NCBI RefSeq assembly: GCF_029193595.2
Contig: NZ_CP135052.1
Coordinates: 4,154,001-4,218,000 of the forward strand
Length of the DNA stretch: 64,000 nt
Reading direction: 5' to 3'
Source: Providencia hangzhouensis
Lineage (GTDB): Bacteria; Pseudomonadota; Gammaproteobacteria; Enterobacterales; Enterobacteriaceae
Positions 1 through 9,168 of the stretch are shown in pieces. Made by a program: the position numbers and the translations under genes. Under the pieces are notes generated by a model that was given only the letters and a program-made list of their open reading frames with translations, did no database searches and was not told where the DNA came from. Position 1 is the stretch's first letter. Every line of letters begins with the position of its first letter.

Positions 1-96
1 TTAAAATATGGTGAACAATATGGTATCAGCGTAGAACATGAGCCAGAAAAATTCACTCGAATGAAAATTCGCCTGCCTTATTTGGCTACAACATAA
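1..96 (+). CDS. btsS: C-terminal end of sensor histidine kinase BtsS (partial)
   Basis: The open frame from base 1 ends at TAA 94-96 and gives 31 residues ending in RLPYLATT. The short segment RMKIRLPY fits the last strand of an HATPase_c domain. The identity comes mainly from context: 19 bp downstream is a LytTR response regulator of the BtsR type, and btsS-btsR pairs are co-transcribed in this order. BtsS is the membrane pyruvate sensor kinase partner of BtsR. The 5' part is outside the window. Confidence 0.7.
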   Translation, partial: LKYGEQYGISVEHEPEKFTRMKIRLPYLATT

Positions 97-115
97 TAAT
101 GATTAAATTACCTCT

Positions 116-832
116 ATGAATGTATTGATTGTTGATGACGAACCTCTTGCACGGGAAAATGTGCGTTGCCTACTTGAAGAACACGATGATATTGAAATTA
201 TCGGTGAATGCGCCAATGCGATTGAAGCGATTGGGGTCATTCACAAAAAAAAGCCTGATGTGGTTTTTCTTGATATTCAAATGCCGCGCCTAACTGGCCT
301 TGAAATGGTACGCATGTTAGATCCAGAAGACCGCCCCTATATCGTCTTTCTTACCGCTTTTAATGAATTTGCCATCCAAGCTTTTGAAGAGCATGCATTT
401 GATTACTTGTTAAAGCCCCTTGAAACAGAGCGATTAAAAAAAACCTTAAACCGCCTACGTCAAGGTAAGCAAAAACAGAACCTTGAACTACTCAGCAACA
501 ATGAGCCGCTCAAATTTATCCCTTGTACTGGCCATAGCCGCATCTATTTGATGAAGCTTGATGAAGTGCTATACGCCACCTCACGTATGAGTGGCGTGTA
601 TGTGATGAGCACACAAGGGCAAGAAGGCTTTACTGAGCTCACATTACGCACATTAGAAACTCGTACACCTTTAGTGCGCTGCCATCGCCAATATTTGGTC
701 AACATGACTCAGTTAAATGAAATTCTGTTTGGCGACGGTGGACAAGCCGAGTTGGTACTCAGCTCCGGTGAACATATACCTGTCAGCCGCCGTTATCTCA
801 AGCCACTAAAAGAGGCATTGGGGTTAGTTTGA
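116..832 (+). CDS. btsR: LytTR-family response regulator BtsR (YehT)
   Basis: A 238-residue two-component response regulator that in E. coli acts with BtsS to switch on pyruvate uptake. Residues 1-120 form the receiver: acidic pocket DDE at 7-9, phospho-acceptor D53 in VVFLDIQMP, and the conserved K in LLKPLE. Residues about 135-236 form a LytTR DNA-binding domain ([11 protein letters not shown] ... [10 protein letters not shown]). The length matches E. coli BtsR (239 aa). It starts 19 bp after the btsS stop, so the two are probably one operon. No btsT-like transporter is in the window. Confidence 0.93.
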   Translation: MNVLIVDDEPLARENVRCLLEEHDDIEIIGECANAIEAIGVIHKKKPDVVFLDIQMPRLTGLEMVRMLDPEDRPYIVFLTAFNEFAIQAFEEHAFDYLLKPLETERLKKTLNRLRQGKQKQNLELLSNNEPLKFIPCTGHSRIYLMKLDEVLYATSRMSGVYVMSTQGQEGFTELTLRTLETRTPLVRCHRQYLVNMTQLNEILFGDGGQAELVLSSGEHIPVSRRYLKPLKEALGLV

Positions 833-884
833 GTCGCGCTTCAACTTCCTACGCACAAACTTGGTGTATAAATTAATAATAAAT

Positions 885-961
885 TTGTACATCTAACTGA
901 TTTTTTCTATAATCAGAAATATAAGTTCAAAAAATACACAATACGTTATTCTGGGTTGTGT
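885..961 (+). promoter_or_regulatory. Putative promoter and operator of the toxin-antitoxin operon
   Basis: A perfect TATAAT at 908-913 has TTGTAC 17 bp upstream (885-890), a plausible sigma70 promoter. Downstream, ACACAA (936-941) and TTGTGT (956-961) form an inverted repeat about 25 bp before the antitoxin ATG. That fits an operator for autorepression, as is usual for type II modules. Seen as sequence only; binding is inferred. Confidence 0.45.
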
Positions 962-985
962 GTTCACTATTTATAGGAACAAAAT

Positions 986-1255
986 ATGTCTAATACAATG
1001 TCGCAAAAAGCAGCACGTGAAGGCCTTGGTAACCCTGAGCTCTTTAAGGGCGGCGTTTTTGTAACAAAAAATGGGCAATCTGAGCTGTTTATCCAAACAA
1101 GTGAAGAACGTGAAATAGAGCTAAAAGAAAGGGAAAGAGAGCGCCAAGCAAATGCACTGCTAAAATTGGTGATGGCAGCAAAAGATGATGTTAAAAATAA
1201 GAGAACCTTATCACCAGAAGAAGCGCTAGAAAAATTACGTGCAGCAAGAAAATAA
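986..1255 (+). CDS. Putative type II antitoxin (Phd/YefM-like)
   Basis: An 89-residue protein directly upstream of a ParE/RelE-like toxin gene. The N-terminal half (FVTKNGQSELFIQT) resembles the strand-turn-strand of Phd/YefM antitoxins. The middle is a highly charged helix (EREIELKERERERQ) and the tail is basic, typical of an antitoxin whose C-terminal helix wraps its toxin. The ATG at 986 follows AGGAAC at a suitable distance. The gap to the toxin gene is 15 bp. Antitoxin role rests mainly on context and size; the exact family is uncertain. Confidence 0.65.
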   Translation: MSNTMSQKAAREGLGNPELFKGGVFVTKNGQSELFIQTSEEREIELKERERERQANALLKLVMAAKDDVKNKRTLSPEEALEKLRAARK

Positions 1256-1270
1256 TGAAAGGAAATTGTG

Positions 1271-1615
1271 ATGGAACAACCCTATACGGTCACCCTCGCA
1301 GAAACTGCATTATGGTCACTACAGGATGTAGAATCCTTTAAAATCAATTTTATGAGCAGTGTTCAAGCAGCCGCGTTTGTTGATGAGCTACTTTTATCAT
1401 CCGTTAGAGCAATATCAGAAGATCCAAAGCGTTATCGCCCAAATCAAATGTTAGCCGATAATGGTCTACTAATTCGGGAGCGAATCGATATAACTAGCCA
1501 ATATCGTTGTTTATATGAATTTGATATGCAAACAAATAACGTTGTTATCCTACTTTTTATCAGTACAGCACAAGATTTAGAAAAAACGCTTTATCGCTAC
1601 TACATACTTAGGTAA
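1271..1615 (+). CDS. Putative ParE/RelE-superfamily toxin
   Basis: A protein of about 114 residues with the pattern of a ParE-like fold: an N-terminal strand (YTVTLAETALWSL), two helices, then RYRPNQM ... IRERIDITSQYRCLYEFD and a final strand (NNVVILLFI). ParE members poison gyrase and RelE members cleave mRNA on the ribosome; the sequence alone does not say which applies. An upstream GTG (1268) is in frame, but AGGA at 1260-1263 is better spaced for ATG 1271. It is the second gene of the module and is followed by an intrinsic terminator. Confidence 0.7.
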   Translation: MEQPYTVTLAETALWSLQDVESFKINFMSSVQAAAFVDELLLSSVRAISEDPKRYRPNQMLADNGLLIRERIDITSQYRCLYEFDMQTNNVVILLFISTAQDLEKTLYRYYILR

Positions 1616-1628
1616 AAATGGCTAGCAA

Positions 1629-1660
1629 AAAACCCGCATTTCCAAGAAGTGCGGGTTTTC
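1629..1660. terminator. Bidirectional intrinsic terminator, toxin gene / deaD
   Basis: AAAACCCGCA (1629-1638) pairs with TGCGGGTTTT (1650-1659) across an 11-nt loop. A-rich and T-rich flanks allow termination of both convergent transcripts. Confidence 0.8.
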
Positions 1661-1696
1661 ATTTTATTAGGGAATAACTTCCCTAAAACCTAGCAA

Positions 1697-3628
1697 TTAC
1701 GCGTTATGGCTGCTGCTACGACGACGAGGTGCTGCATTAGTACCATCTTGACGTGGAGCAGAGTTACCACGGTCACGGTTACCACCGCCACGACGCTCAC
1801 CACCGCTACGACGTTCGCCACCGCGCTCACCGCCACGGTCATTACGACGACCTGCACCAAAGCCACCTTCGCTGCCGCCATCACGACGACCACCACCACG
1901 ACGCTCACCACCGCCGCGACGTTCGAACGGTTGTGCATCACCGATCAGCTGCATTTGAGTTGGTTTATTCAAAATGCGTGCGCGACTTAAATGAGTTAAC
2001 ACGTCAGTTGGCATGCCTTTTGGTAATTCAATTGTCGAGTGCGTTCCGTACAATTTGATATTACCGATATAACGGCTGCTGATATCCGCTTCGTTAGCAA
2101 TCGCACCAACAATGTGACGAACTTCCACACCATCATCACGGCCAACTTCAATACGGTACATTTCCATATCACCGACATCACGACGCTCACGACGTCCGCC
2201 ACGCTCACCACGTTCTGCACGGTCAAAACCATTGCCGTTGCTGTTGCGGCGATCACCACGGCGATCATCGCGATCATTAAATTCACGACGTGGACGACGT
2301 GGCGCATCTGGTGGCAGGATCAGAGCACGTTCACCTTGTGCCATTTTCAGTAATGCTGCGGCTAAAGTTTCCATATCTACATCTTCTGATGGAGACATTT
2401 TTGCTAACAGTGAACGATATTGGTCTAAATCGCTGCTTTCTAATTGCTGTTGAATTTTCTCAGCAAATTTCGCCTGACGACGTTGGCTCAGCAGATCTGC
2501 ATCTGGTAATTCAACTTCAGGAATAGTCAGTTTCATCGTACGTTCAACGTTACGTAGCAGACGGCGTTCACGGTTCTCAACAAACAGTAACGCACGGCCC
2601 GCACGACCCGCACGGCCTGTACGGCCAATACGGTGAACGTAAGACTCGGCATCCATTGGGATGTCATAGTTAACAACTAAACTAATACGCTCAACGTCCA
2701 AACCACGCGCTGCAACGTCAGTTGCAATCAAGATATCTAAACGACCATCTTTTAAGCGCTCTAAAGTTTGCTCACGCAGTGCTTGGTTCATGTCACCATT
2801 TAGTGCAGCACTGTTGTAGCCATTGCGTTCTAACGCTTCAGCCACTTCTAATGTTGCATTTTTGGTACGCACGAAAATAATTGCTGCATCAAAGTCTTCT
2901 GCTTCTAAGAAACGCACTAACGCTTCATTTTTACGCATACCGTACACTGTCCAATAGCTCTGAGCAATGTCTGGACGGGTTGTAATGCTAGCCTGAATAC
3001 GAATTTCTTTCGGGTCTTTCATAAAACGACGTGTAATACGACGAATTGGCTCAGGCATTGTTGCAGAGAACAGCGCAGTTTGGTGCTCAGCTGGAATTTG
3101 GCTCATGATGTTTTCAACATCTTCAATGAAGCCCATACGCAGCATTTCATCAGCTTCGTCTAAGACTAAGCCTTTTAATTTAGAAAGATCTAACGTGCCA
3201 CGTTTTAAGTGATCAAGAAGGCGGCCTGGTGTACCCACAACAATTTGTGGTCCTTGGCGCAGTGCACGTAATTGTACGTCATAACGTTGACCACCATACA
3301 GGGCAACAACGTTAACGCGGTTCATATGTTTAGAGAAATCACTCATTGCTTCCGCTACCTGAACAGCCAACTCACGAGTTGGAGCAAGTACTAAAATTTG
3401 CGGAGCTTTTAAATCTGGGTCGATGTTATGCAGTAATGGCAAACTAAATGCAGCAGTTTTACCGCTACCTGTTTGTGCCATACCTAATACATCGTTGCCA
3501 TCCATTAACAATGGAATACATTGCTGTTGGATTGGTGATGGTTTTTCATATCCCAGGTCATTTAGTGCTGTCAAAATAGATGCTGATAAACCTAACTCAG
3601 CAAAAGAAATATCGGTCTCAGTAGTCAT
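1697..3628 (-). CDS. deaD: ATP-dependent RNA helicase DeaD (CsdA)
   Basis: DEAD-box helicase for 50S assembly and mRNA unwinding in the cold. From the ATG at 3628 it has 643 aa. Walker A AQTGSGKT is at 51-58, DEAD at 157-160, SAT at 188-190 and HRIGRTGR in the second RecA domain. An RNA-binding domain ([21 protein letters not shown]) and an Arg/Gly/Asp-rich tail follow. A longer frame begins at 3643 (MRHLYMTTE), but alignment with E. coli MAEFETTFADL and overlap with yrbN favour 3628. It is the last gene of the pnp-nlpI-yrbN-deaD group. The RGG tail produces long Val- or Thr-rich shadow frames on both strands. Confidence 0.96.
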   Translation of the reverse strand: MTTETDISFAELGLSASILTALNDLGYEKPSPIQQQCIPLLMDGNDVLGMAQTGSGKTAAFSLPLLHNIDPDLKAPQILVLAPTRELAVQVAEAMSDFSKHMNRVNVVALYGGQRYDVQLRALRQGPQIVVGTPGRLLDHLKRGTLDLSKLKGLVLDEADEMLRMGFIEDVENIMSQIPAEHQTALFSATMPEPIRRITRRFMKDPKEIRIQASITTRPDIAQSYWTVYGMRKNEALVRFLEAEDFDAAIIFVRTKNATLEVAEALERNGYNSAALNGDMNQALREQTLERLKDGRLDILIATDVAARGLDVERISLVVNYDIPMDAESYVHRIGRTGRAGRAGRALLFVENRERRLLRNVERTMKLTIPEVELPDADLLSQRRQAKFAEKIQQQLESSDLDQYRSLLAKMSPSEDVDMETLAAALLKMAQGERALILPPDAPRRPRREFNDRDDRRGDRRNSNGNGFDRAERGERGGRRERRDVGDMEMYRIEVGRDDGVEVRHIVGAIANEADISSRYIGNIKLYGTHSTIELPKGMPTDVLTHLSRARILNKPTQMQLIGDAQPFERRGGGERRGGGRRDGGSEGGFGAGRRNDRGGERGGERRSGGERRGGGNRDRGNSAPRQDGTNAAPRRRSSSHNA

Positions 3629-3698
3629 GTAAAGGTGCCTCATACATAATGGCAGCCAGTTTACATAACCATGCGAAAATCATTTCGGTCATTTTCAT
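3618..3698 (-). CDS. yrbN: Small protein YrbN (26 aa) overlapping the deaD start
   Basis: An ATG at 3698 opens a 26-codon frame with the core [16 protein letters not shown], ending at TGA 3618-3620. The deaD ATG (3626-3628) lies inside its last codons, an 11-nt overlap. E. coli has a 26-aa yrbN in the same place, also ending in HDY as I recall, so both position and C-terminus are conserved. The product is short and mildly hydrophobic. The overlap suggests translational coupling with deaD. Function is unknown. Confidence 0.8.
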   Translation of the reverse strand: MKMTEMIFAWLCKLAAIMYEAPLHDY

Positions 3699-3798
3699 TT
3701 AAAATGTGAACTGGCTCAAATTGTGTTTATTAAACGAACAAATAGGCCGTCACCCCGAGGGATGATGACTTAAAAATTTATCATGAAATGTTCGTCAG

Positions 3799-4716
3799 CT
3801 ATTGCTGGCCCGATTCTAAAAGGTCGTCTTGTTCTTGGCCTAACAGCGCCAATTCCAACAATGCATAGCGGTGTTCAACAAAGCTGTGAGCGTTGTTAGC
3901 TACCGTCAGTTTGAATAACGCAACTGCGCTATCCTTATCCCCCAGACTTAGGTAATGCTTACCTAAATAGAAGTTAGTTTCACTGAGATGCTCAGCGAGC
4001 GAAGTGTTATCCGTAGATGTTTCTTTCAAACGCTCCATCAATGTATTTTCATTGATATTGCCAAGATAGAATTCTACGATATTCCAGCCCCATTGCCCTT
4101 TCTCCGCTTGGTTGTAGCGGGCAGCAAGATTATCTTGCGCCATACGCGGGTCTATGTCTTTCTCTACGAGGTAAAGCCACAGAGTACGAAAAGGATCATT
4201 TGGATCTATCTGATAATACGCCAGCAGATCATCCTGCGCTAGTTTGTACCGTTCACCGTAATATAATGCGATGCCACGATTCATTCGCGCGAAATTGTAA
4301 GTTGGATCAAGCTCTAAAACAGAATCAAACGCTTCATAGGCAGCATCATAATTGCCTGCCTGCGTAAAATATATCCCTAAAAAATTAAAAACTTCAGGAA
4401 TATCAGGACGAATGGCTAACGCAGTTGAAAAATCATTACGTGCCAGCGCCCTTAAACCGAGACTATCATACAACACACCGCGCTCATATAAAAGCTGTGC
4501 GTATTCATCATCGGTTAAAGACCGACTCGCAAGGATTTGTTCCATACGAGCCAGTATCACTTCTTGTTGCAATGAAGGTTGAAGTGGAACGGCAAATACC
4601 TCGTTCTTTCGCCAATCTTTGCTACTACATCCAATAATAACAAAAAAGATAAGCGCCAAGAGCACACGCGGTAACGTGCGATAATCTCTCACCCGAAGAC
4701 AGATACTGTTCAACAT
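3799..4716 (-). CDS. nlpI: Outer-membrane lipoprotein NlpI with TPR repeats
   Basis: A 305-aa lipoprotein adaptor that in E. coli brings the protease Prc to murein endopeptidases such as MepS. A basic N-terminus and hydrophobic stretch lead to lipobox VIIGC with lipidated C30. TPR motifs follow, e.g. [20 protein letters not shown] and [18 protein letters not shown]. It is longer at the N-terminus than E. coli NlpI (294 aa); an in-frame GTG at residue 9 would give a more typical 22-residue signal, but AAGG lies before the ATG at 4716. It lies 93 bp downstream of pnp, same strand. Confidence 0.95.
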   Translation of the reverse strand: MLNSICLRVRDYRTLPRVLLALIFFVIIGCSSKDWRKNEVFAVPLQPSLQQEVILARMEQILASRSLTDDEYAQLLYERGVLYDSLGLRALARNDFSTALAIRPDIPEVFNFLGIYFTQAGNYDAAYEAFDSVLELDPTYNFARMNRGIALYYGERYKLAQDDLLAYYQIDPNDPFRTLWLYLVEKDIDPRMAQDNLAARYNQAEKGQWGWNIVEFYLGNINENTLMERLKETSTDNTSLAEHLSETNFYLGKHYLSLGDKDSAVALFKLTVANNAHSFVEHRYALLELALLGQEQDDLLESGQQ

Positions 4717-4809
4717 ACTCCGCCCTTACATTACCACGCTTTACAAATGATGGTTTCAGCAAATTTAGGCTGATAGCGCCCTAACTTAATAGAGCGCTGT
4801 TAAGTCAGC

Positions 4810-6933
4810 TTACTCTGCTGAGTCCTGCGGTTGTGCACTTGCTTCTTCAGTTGCTACCGCTTCTTTCATGCTAAGACGGATACGGCCCTGACGGTCGATT
4901 TCCAATACCTTAACAGGAACTTCTTGACCCATTTGTAGGTAATCAGTCACTTTCTCAACACGTTTGTCCGCGATTTGAGAAATATGAACCAGACCTTCTT
5001 TACCGCCGCCAATCGCAACAAATGCACCAAAGTCGACAATACGGGTTACTTTACCTGGGTAAATGCGGCCAACTTCAACTTCTGCTGTGATATCTTCAAT
5101 ACGACGAATTGCTTCTTTCGCTTTAATACCATCAGTTGCTGCAATTTTCACAGTACCGTCATCTTCGATCTCGATAGTCGTGCCTGTTTCTTCCGTTAAC
5201 GCACGGATCACAGAACCACCTTTACCGATGACATCTTTGATTTTGTCTGGATTGATGCGGATAGTGTAAATACGTGGAGCAAATTCAGAGATTTCTTCAC
5301 GTGGACCATTGATTGCTTGTTCCATCGTACCAAGAATGTGCAAACGCGCACCTTTCGCTTGGTTTAAGGCAACTTGCATGATTTCACGCGTGATCCCTTC
5401 AATTTTGATGTCCATTTGCAGTGCACTGATACCTTCACGGCTACCAGCCACTTTAAAGTCCATATCACCTAAGTGGTCTTCGTCACCTAAGATATCAGAC
5501 AGAACAACGAAATCTTCGCCTTCTTTTACCAGACCCATTGCAATACCTGCAACAGCGGCTTTAATTGGCACACCAGCATCCATCAGTGCTAATGACGCAC
5601 CGCAAACTGATGCCATTGATGATGAACCATTGGATTCAGTGATTTCAGACACAACACGTACAGTGTATGGGAAATCTGCGTGGTCAGGCATCACAGCTAA
5701 CACACCGCGTTTCGCTAAACGGCCGTGACCGATTTCACGACGTTTTGGTGAACCCACCATGCCAGTTTCACCGACAGAGTATGGAGGGAAGTTGTAATGG
5801 AATAAGAAACGGTCAGTATATTCGCCCATTAATTGGTCGATAACCTGTGCATCACGCTCTGTACCTAAAGTTGCAGTTACCAGTGCTTGAGTTTCACCAC
5901 GAGTAAACAACGCAGAACCGTGAGTACGTGGCAGAACCCCCGTACGAACGTCCAGTGCACGAACCATATCTTTTTCGCGGCCATCGATACGTGGCTCACC
6001 ACGGATAACACGGCTACGAACAACTTGTTTTTCTAAGCTTGCTAAAATATCTGCAACTTCAGAAACATCAACGTTTTCGTCTTCAGCAACTAATACTGCA
6101 GTGACTTCTTCTTTGATTAAGTCAACCTGCGCGTAGCGCTCTTGTTTCTCAGTGATGCGATAAGCATCGCCCATACGGCTTTCAGCTAATTGTGCAACAC
6201 GGTCATGAAGAGCTTGGTTAACTGGCTCTGGCTGCCAATCCCATTTCTCTTTACCAGCTTCTTTCACTAATTCATTGATATTCTGAATAACAACTTGTTG
6301 TTGATCGTGGCCAAATACCACTGCACCTAACATTTGCTCTTCGCTTAACAAATCAGCTTCAGATTCAACCATTAATACCGCGTTATCAGTACCTGCAACC
6401 ACTAAATCCAAACGGCTGTTTTTCAGTTCGTCTGCTGTAGGGTTCAGAACATATTGGTCATTGATAAAACCAACACGTGCAGCACCGATTGGGCCATTGA
6501 ATGGAACCCCTGACAGCGCTAATACCGCTGATGCACCAATCATCGCAACGATATCTGGGTTAACTTGTGGGTTAACAGATACAACGGTCGCAATGATTTG
6601 AATTTCGTTATAAAAACCTTCTGGGAACAGAGGGCGTAGAGGACGGTCAATCAGACGTGCGATTAACGTTTCGCCTTCACCAGGACGACCTTCACGACGG
6701 AAGAAACTTCCAGGGATGCGGCCCGCTGCATATGTACGTTCTTGATAGTTAACAGTTAAAGGGAAGAAATCTTGACCTTCTTTCACTTTTTTCTGTGCAA
6801 CTGCAGTCACGAATACTGCAGTGTCATCCATGTTAACCATAACAGCAGCAGATGCTTGGCGTGCGATCATACCGGTTTCAATCGAAACAGTATGTTGACC
6901 GTATTGGAATTTACGAACAATAGGATTTAACAC
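4810..6933 (-). CDS. pnp: Polyribonucleotide nucleotidyltransferase (PNPase)
   Basis: A 707-aa 3'-to-5' phosphorolytic exoribonuclease and degradosome component (E. coli 711 aa). Two RNase PH domains are visible: the first starts [16 protein letters not shown], and the second carries [16 protein letters not shown] and the phosphate-site segment [17 protein letters not shown] domain ([20 protein letters not shown]) and an S1 domain ([18 protein letters not shown]) follow. A long RNase III-type hairpin precedes it. It lies downstream of rpsO, same strand. Confidence 0.98.
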   Translation of the reverse strand: MLNPIVRKFQYGQHTVSIETGMIARQASAAVMVNMDDTAVFVTAVAQKKVKEGQDFFPLTVNYQERTYAAGRIPGSFFRREGRPGEGETLIARLIDRPLRPLFPEGFYNEIQIIATVVSVNPQVNPDIVAMIGASAVLALSGVPFNGPIGAARVGFINDQYVLNPTADELKNSRLDLVVAGTDNAVLMVESEADLLSEEQMLGAVVFGHDQQQVVIQNINELVKEAGKEKWDWQPEPVNQALHDRVAQLAESRMGDAYRITEKQERYAQVDLIKEEVTAVLVAEDENVDVSEVADILASLEKQVVRSRVIRGEPRIDGREKDMVRALDVRTGVLPRTHGSALFTRGETQALVTATLGTERDAQVIDQLMGEYTDRFLFHYNFPPYSVGETGMVGSPKRREIGHGRLAKRGVLAVMPDHADFPYTVRVVSEITESNGSSSMASVCGASLALMDAGVPIKAAVAGIAMGLVKEGEDFVVLSDILGDEDHLGDMDFKVAGSREGISALQMDIKIEGITREIMQVALNQAKGARLHILGTMEQAINGPREEISEFAPRIYTIRINPDKIKDVIGKGGSVIRALTEETGTTIEIEDDGTVKIAATDGIKAKEAIRRIEDITAEVEVGRIYPGKVTRIVDFGAFVAIGGGKEGLVHISQIADKRVEKVTDYLQMGQEVPVKVLEIDRQGRIRLSMKEAVATEEASAQPQDSAE

Positions 6934-6990
6934 TATTTTACCCTTTTTGTAAGGCTACCTGAGATTCTCAGGGAGCATTGGTTTACTCTT

Positions 6991-7075
6991 CCTACTACAG
7001 CCTCGCGACTAATGAGAATACTGATGTTCTAGTGATCAATTCTCTCATTAGCCGCGCGAATCGGATGTAGCGAAG
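6991..7075 (-). promoter_or_regulatory. pnp leader hairpin (RNase III processing and autoregulation)
   Basis: The segment about 6991-7019 is complementary to about 7041-7071, with paired cores such as CTAATGAGA against TCTCATTAG and CTAC against GTAG. This gives a stem of roughly 28 bp between rpsO and pnp. In E. coli an equivalent leader stem is cut by RNase III and PNPase then represses its own mRNA. The match is by position and shape. Confidence 0.75.
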
Positions 7076-7170
7076 AGGCATTAATAAAAACAACTCACTA
7101 CGATTTATAGCTTAGCATTTAAGTTAAGTATAATTCGAGTATTACTTCAACTTTCAAAATAACTTTTAGA

Positions 7171-7198
7171 AGAAAAGGGGCCTCTGGCCCCTTTTCTC
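7171..7198 (-). terminator. rpsO terminator / attenuator ahead of pnp
   Basis: AGAAAAGGGGCC (7171-7182) pairs with GGCCCCTTTTCT across a 3-nt loop. It lies downstream of rpsO on the minus strand. The T-tract is modest, so read-through into pnp is likely, as in E. coli. Confidence 0.7.
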
Positions 7199-7207
7199 TG
7201 AAACTGA

Positions 7208-7335
7208 CTCTACTCGTCATACTTCAAGTTGCAACGTTGTTGACTACATTCACTCGTACTAGCCACATACTCATGTATGTACCTAGTAACTCACTCATTT
7301 GTCGCCTAGCTGCAACTCAAATTATCTAGAGTAAG
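7208..7335. repeat. Imperfect palindromic intergenic repeat (about 125 bp)
   Basis: The 5' half (ACTCGTCATACTTCAAGTTG ...) reads as an imperfect reverse complement of the 3' half (... GCAACTCAAATTATCTAGAGT), centred near 7270, with paired inner blocks such as TACTAG/CTAGTA and ACATA/TATGT. It sits directly after the rpsO stop and before the rpsO terminator, so it would be transcribed and fold as a long hairpin. It is not ERIC by sequence. From memory, similar palindromes are dispersed in Yersinia, Photorhabdus and Providencia genomes. A shorter related hairpin lies at 44171-44234. Confidence 0.65.
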
Positions 7336-7336
7336 A

Positions 7337-7606
7337 TTAGCGGCGCAGACCTAAACGCTCGATAAGAGCAGTGTAACGCGCGATATCTTTACCTTTCAAG
7401 TAAGCTTGTAAGCGACGACGCTGAGCAACCATACGCAGCAGACCACGACGGCTGTGGTGATCTTTTTTGTGCTCTGCAAAGTGACTTTGCAGGTGGTTGA
7501 TTTGTGCTGTCAGCAGAGCGATTTGAACTTCGCTTGAACCAGTGTCATTTTCACCGCGGCCGAACTCAGCAACGATTTTAGCTTTCGCTTCATTACTTAG
7601 AGACAT
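7337..7606 (-). CDS. rpsO: 30S ribosomal protein S15
   Basis: 89 aa, the same length as E. coli S15; it binds the central domain of 16S rRNA. The sequence [12 protein letters not shown] ... [12 protein letters not shown] is full length, with the rRNA-binding [11 protein letters not shown] segment. A frame open to 7618 would add MEFI, but GGAG upstream and the family N-terminus place the start at 7606. S15 represses its own mRNA in E. coli through a leader pseudoknot; I did not resolve that fold in the 112-bp leader here. Confidence 0.98.
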   Translation of the reverse strand: MSLSNEAKAKIVAEFGRGENDTGSSEVQIALLTAQINHLQSHFAEHKKDHHSRRGLLRMVAQRRRLQAYLKGKDIARYTALIERLGLRR

Positions 7607-7718
7607 AATAAACTCCAAAATGATTAATGTAAGTGATGAGAGCCAATCTCTAATTTAGCATCTCAAGATTAAGCGCCGCTATTCTACGCTGCTTAAGGCA
7701 GCAAAGCAATAAGCGCCA

Positions 7719-8672
7719 CTACACGGACTGTTCATTTTCTACAACCAAACGCTTCGGTGCTATACGGCCATCTTCACTCACCAGAGCAATACCGATAAAC
7801 CGCTGCTCAGCGCCACAAGTGACTCGAACCATACAACCTTCTTCAAGGCCTTGGACTGCGGCTCTCACAGGTTGACCCTGCTTAAAATAAGCCGCTGTTT
7901 CCTCTGTAATATTTACAGCTGGAAAATGAACGACTGCGGTATCCATTGGCAACAATAGAGAGTCGAGCAATGACTCAAAAGAACCTTCACCCGCATCTAC
8001 TTTTGCACGTAAAGCAGCTAATTGTTCTAATGTTACCATTCGCTCATAAGGGTAATTAGCCACTTGCACTCGACGCAGGTAAATCACATGCGCACCACAG
8101 CCTAACATCTCACCTAAATCATCGATAATTGTACGAATATAGGTTCCTTTAGAACAGTGTATCTCCAGTTCTAATTCATTATTTTCTAAACGAATAAACT
8201 GCAATTCATACACTGTAATTGGGCGAGCTTCACGCTCAACTGTAATCCCTTTACGCGCATATTCATACAACGGACGACCTTGGTGTTTCAACGCTGAATA
8301 CATTGAAGGAACTTGTAATGTATCACCACGGAAAAATTCTAAAGCATCATCTAGTTGCTGCTGTGTAAACTCTACGTTACGCTCACTAATAATTTCGCCA
8401 TGTGAATCTGACGTATCAGTGCGTTGCCCAAGACGTGCAATCACGCGATAACGTTTATCTGAATCGAGTAAAAACTGGGAAAATTTCGTCGCTTCGCCGA
8501 GACAAACAGGCAACATACCTGTTGCGAGAGGGTCAAGTGCCCCCGTGTGCCCAGCTTTATTGGCATTAAAAAAGCGCCGCACTTTTTGCAGCGCATCATT
8601 TGAAGAAATGTCCGTGGGTTTATCCAGCAGCACTACGCCGTCAATATTACGGCCGCTACGACGACGCCCCAT
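7719..8672 (-). CDS. truB: tRNA pseudouridine-55 synthase TruB
   Basis: 317 aa; makes pseudouridine 55 in the T-arm of nearly all tRNAs. The catalytic motif [12 protein letters not shown] places the nucleophile at D47. [18 protein letters not shown] and [15 protein letters not shown] are TruB signatures, and a C-terminal PUA-like domain ends the protein. Its ATG overlaps the rbfA stop by one base (TAATG), indicating translational coupling. It is the penultimate gene of the rimP-nusA-infB-rbfA-truB-rpsO group. Confidence 0.98.
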   Translation of the reverse strand: MGRRRSGRNIDGVVLLDKPTDISSNDALQKVRRFFNANKAGHTGALDPLATGMLPVCLGEATKFSQFLLDSDKRYRVIARLGQRTDTSDSHGEIISERNVEFTQQQLDDALEFFRGDTLQVPSMYSALKHQGRPLYEYARKGITVEREARPITVYELQFIRLENNELELEIHCSKGTYIRTIIDDLGEMLGCGAHVIYLRRVQVANYPYERMVTLEQLAALRAKVDAGEGSFESLLDSLLLPMDTAVVHFPAVNITEETAAYFKQGQPVRAAVQGLEEGCMVRVTCGAEQRFIGIALVSEDGRIAPKRLVVENEQSV

Positions 8673-9082
8673 TATTTTTCCTCTTTATCACTAACATCCG
8701 CACGACGTTTTTCATCATCGCGGATCACATTTGACACTAAATTAGACATCCGCATACCGTCAACAAGAGAGTTGTCATATTCAAATGTTAACTCAGGAAT
8801 AATACGCAAACGCATTGCTTTTCCAATTAATGAACGTATAAAGCCTGATGCTTCATTTAATGCTTTAATGCCATCTGCAACCATTTCTTCTTCGCTTTTA
8901 TCGTTAGCGATATTGAAGAAGGTCACAAAGACTTTACCGTATGCGAGATCGCGAGATAACTCGACACCTGAAACGGTAGCCATACCAATACGTGGGTCTT
9001 TGATCTCACGTTGTAAGATGATCGCAATTTCTTTTTGCATCTCTTGCGCAACGCGTTGTGCACGACTGAATTCTTTTGCCAT
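8672..9082 (-). CDS. rbfA: 30S ribosome-binding factor A
   Basis: 136 aa single KH-like domain protein that matures the 16S 5' end and is needed for growth in the cold. It has [19 protein letters not shown] at the N-terminus and [16 protein letters not shown] in the core. An upstream in-frame extension to 9124 is rejected because the family begins MAKEF and CAGGAG lies just before this ATG. The stop overlaps the truB start; infB ends 86 bp upstream. Confidence 0.97.
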   Translation of the reverse strand: MAKEFSRAQRVAQEMQKEIAIILQREIKDPRIGMATVSGVELSRDLAYGKVFVTFFNIANDKSEEEMVADGIKALNEASGFIRSLIGKAMRLRIIPELTFEYDNSLVDGMRMSNLVSNVIRDDEKRRADVSDKEEK

Positions 9083-9168
9083 CGTTATATCTCCTGACAA
9101 TAAAGGGGGCAAGCGCCCCCTCATTCATACTGTTTTCTCACCACGACATTTCGTGGGTACTCACAAAA

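Noticed and set aside
1690..2526. Long Val-, Thr- and His-rich open frames on both strands
   Set aside because: They are out-of-frame readings of the Arg/Gly/Asp-rich tail of DeaD; composition is low-complexity and there are no ribosome binding sites.
5309..5728. 139-codon plus-strand frame inside pnp
   Set aside because: Antisense shadow of a conserved gene; no homology or start signals.
7208..7335. Considered as an ERIC element
   Set aside because: Length is similar, but the sequence does not contain the ERIC core or ends that I know.
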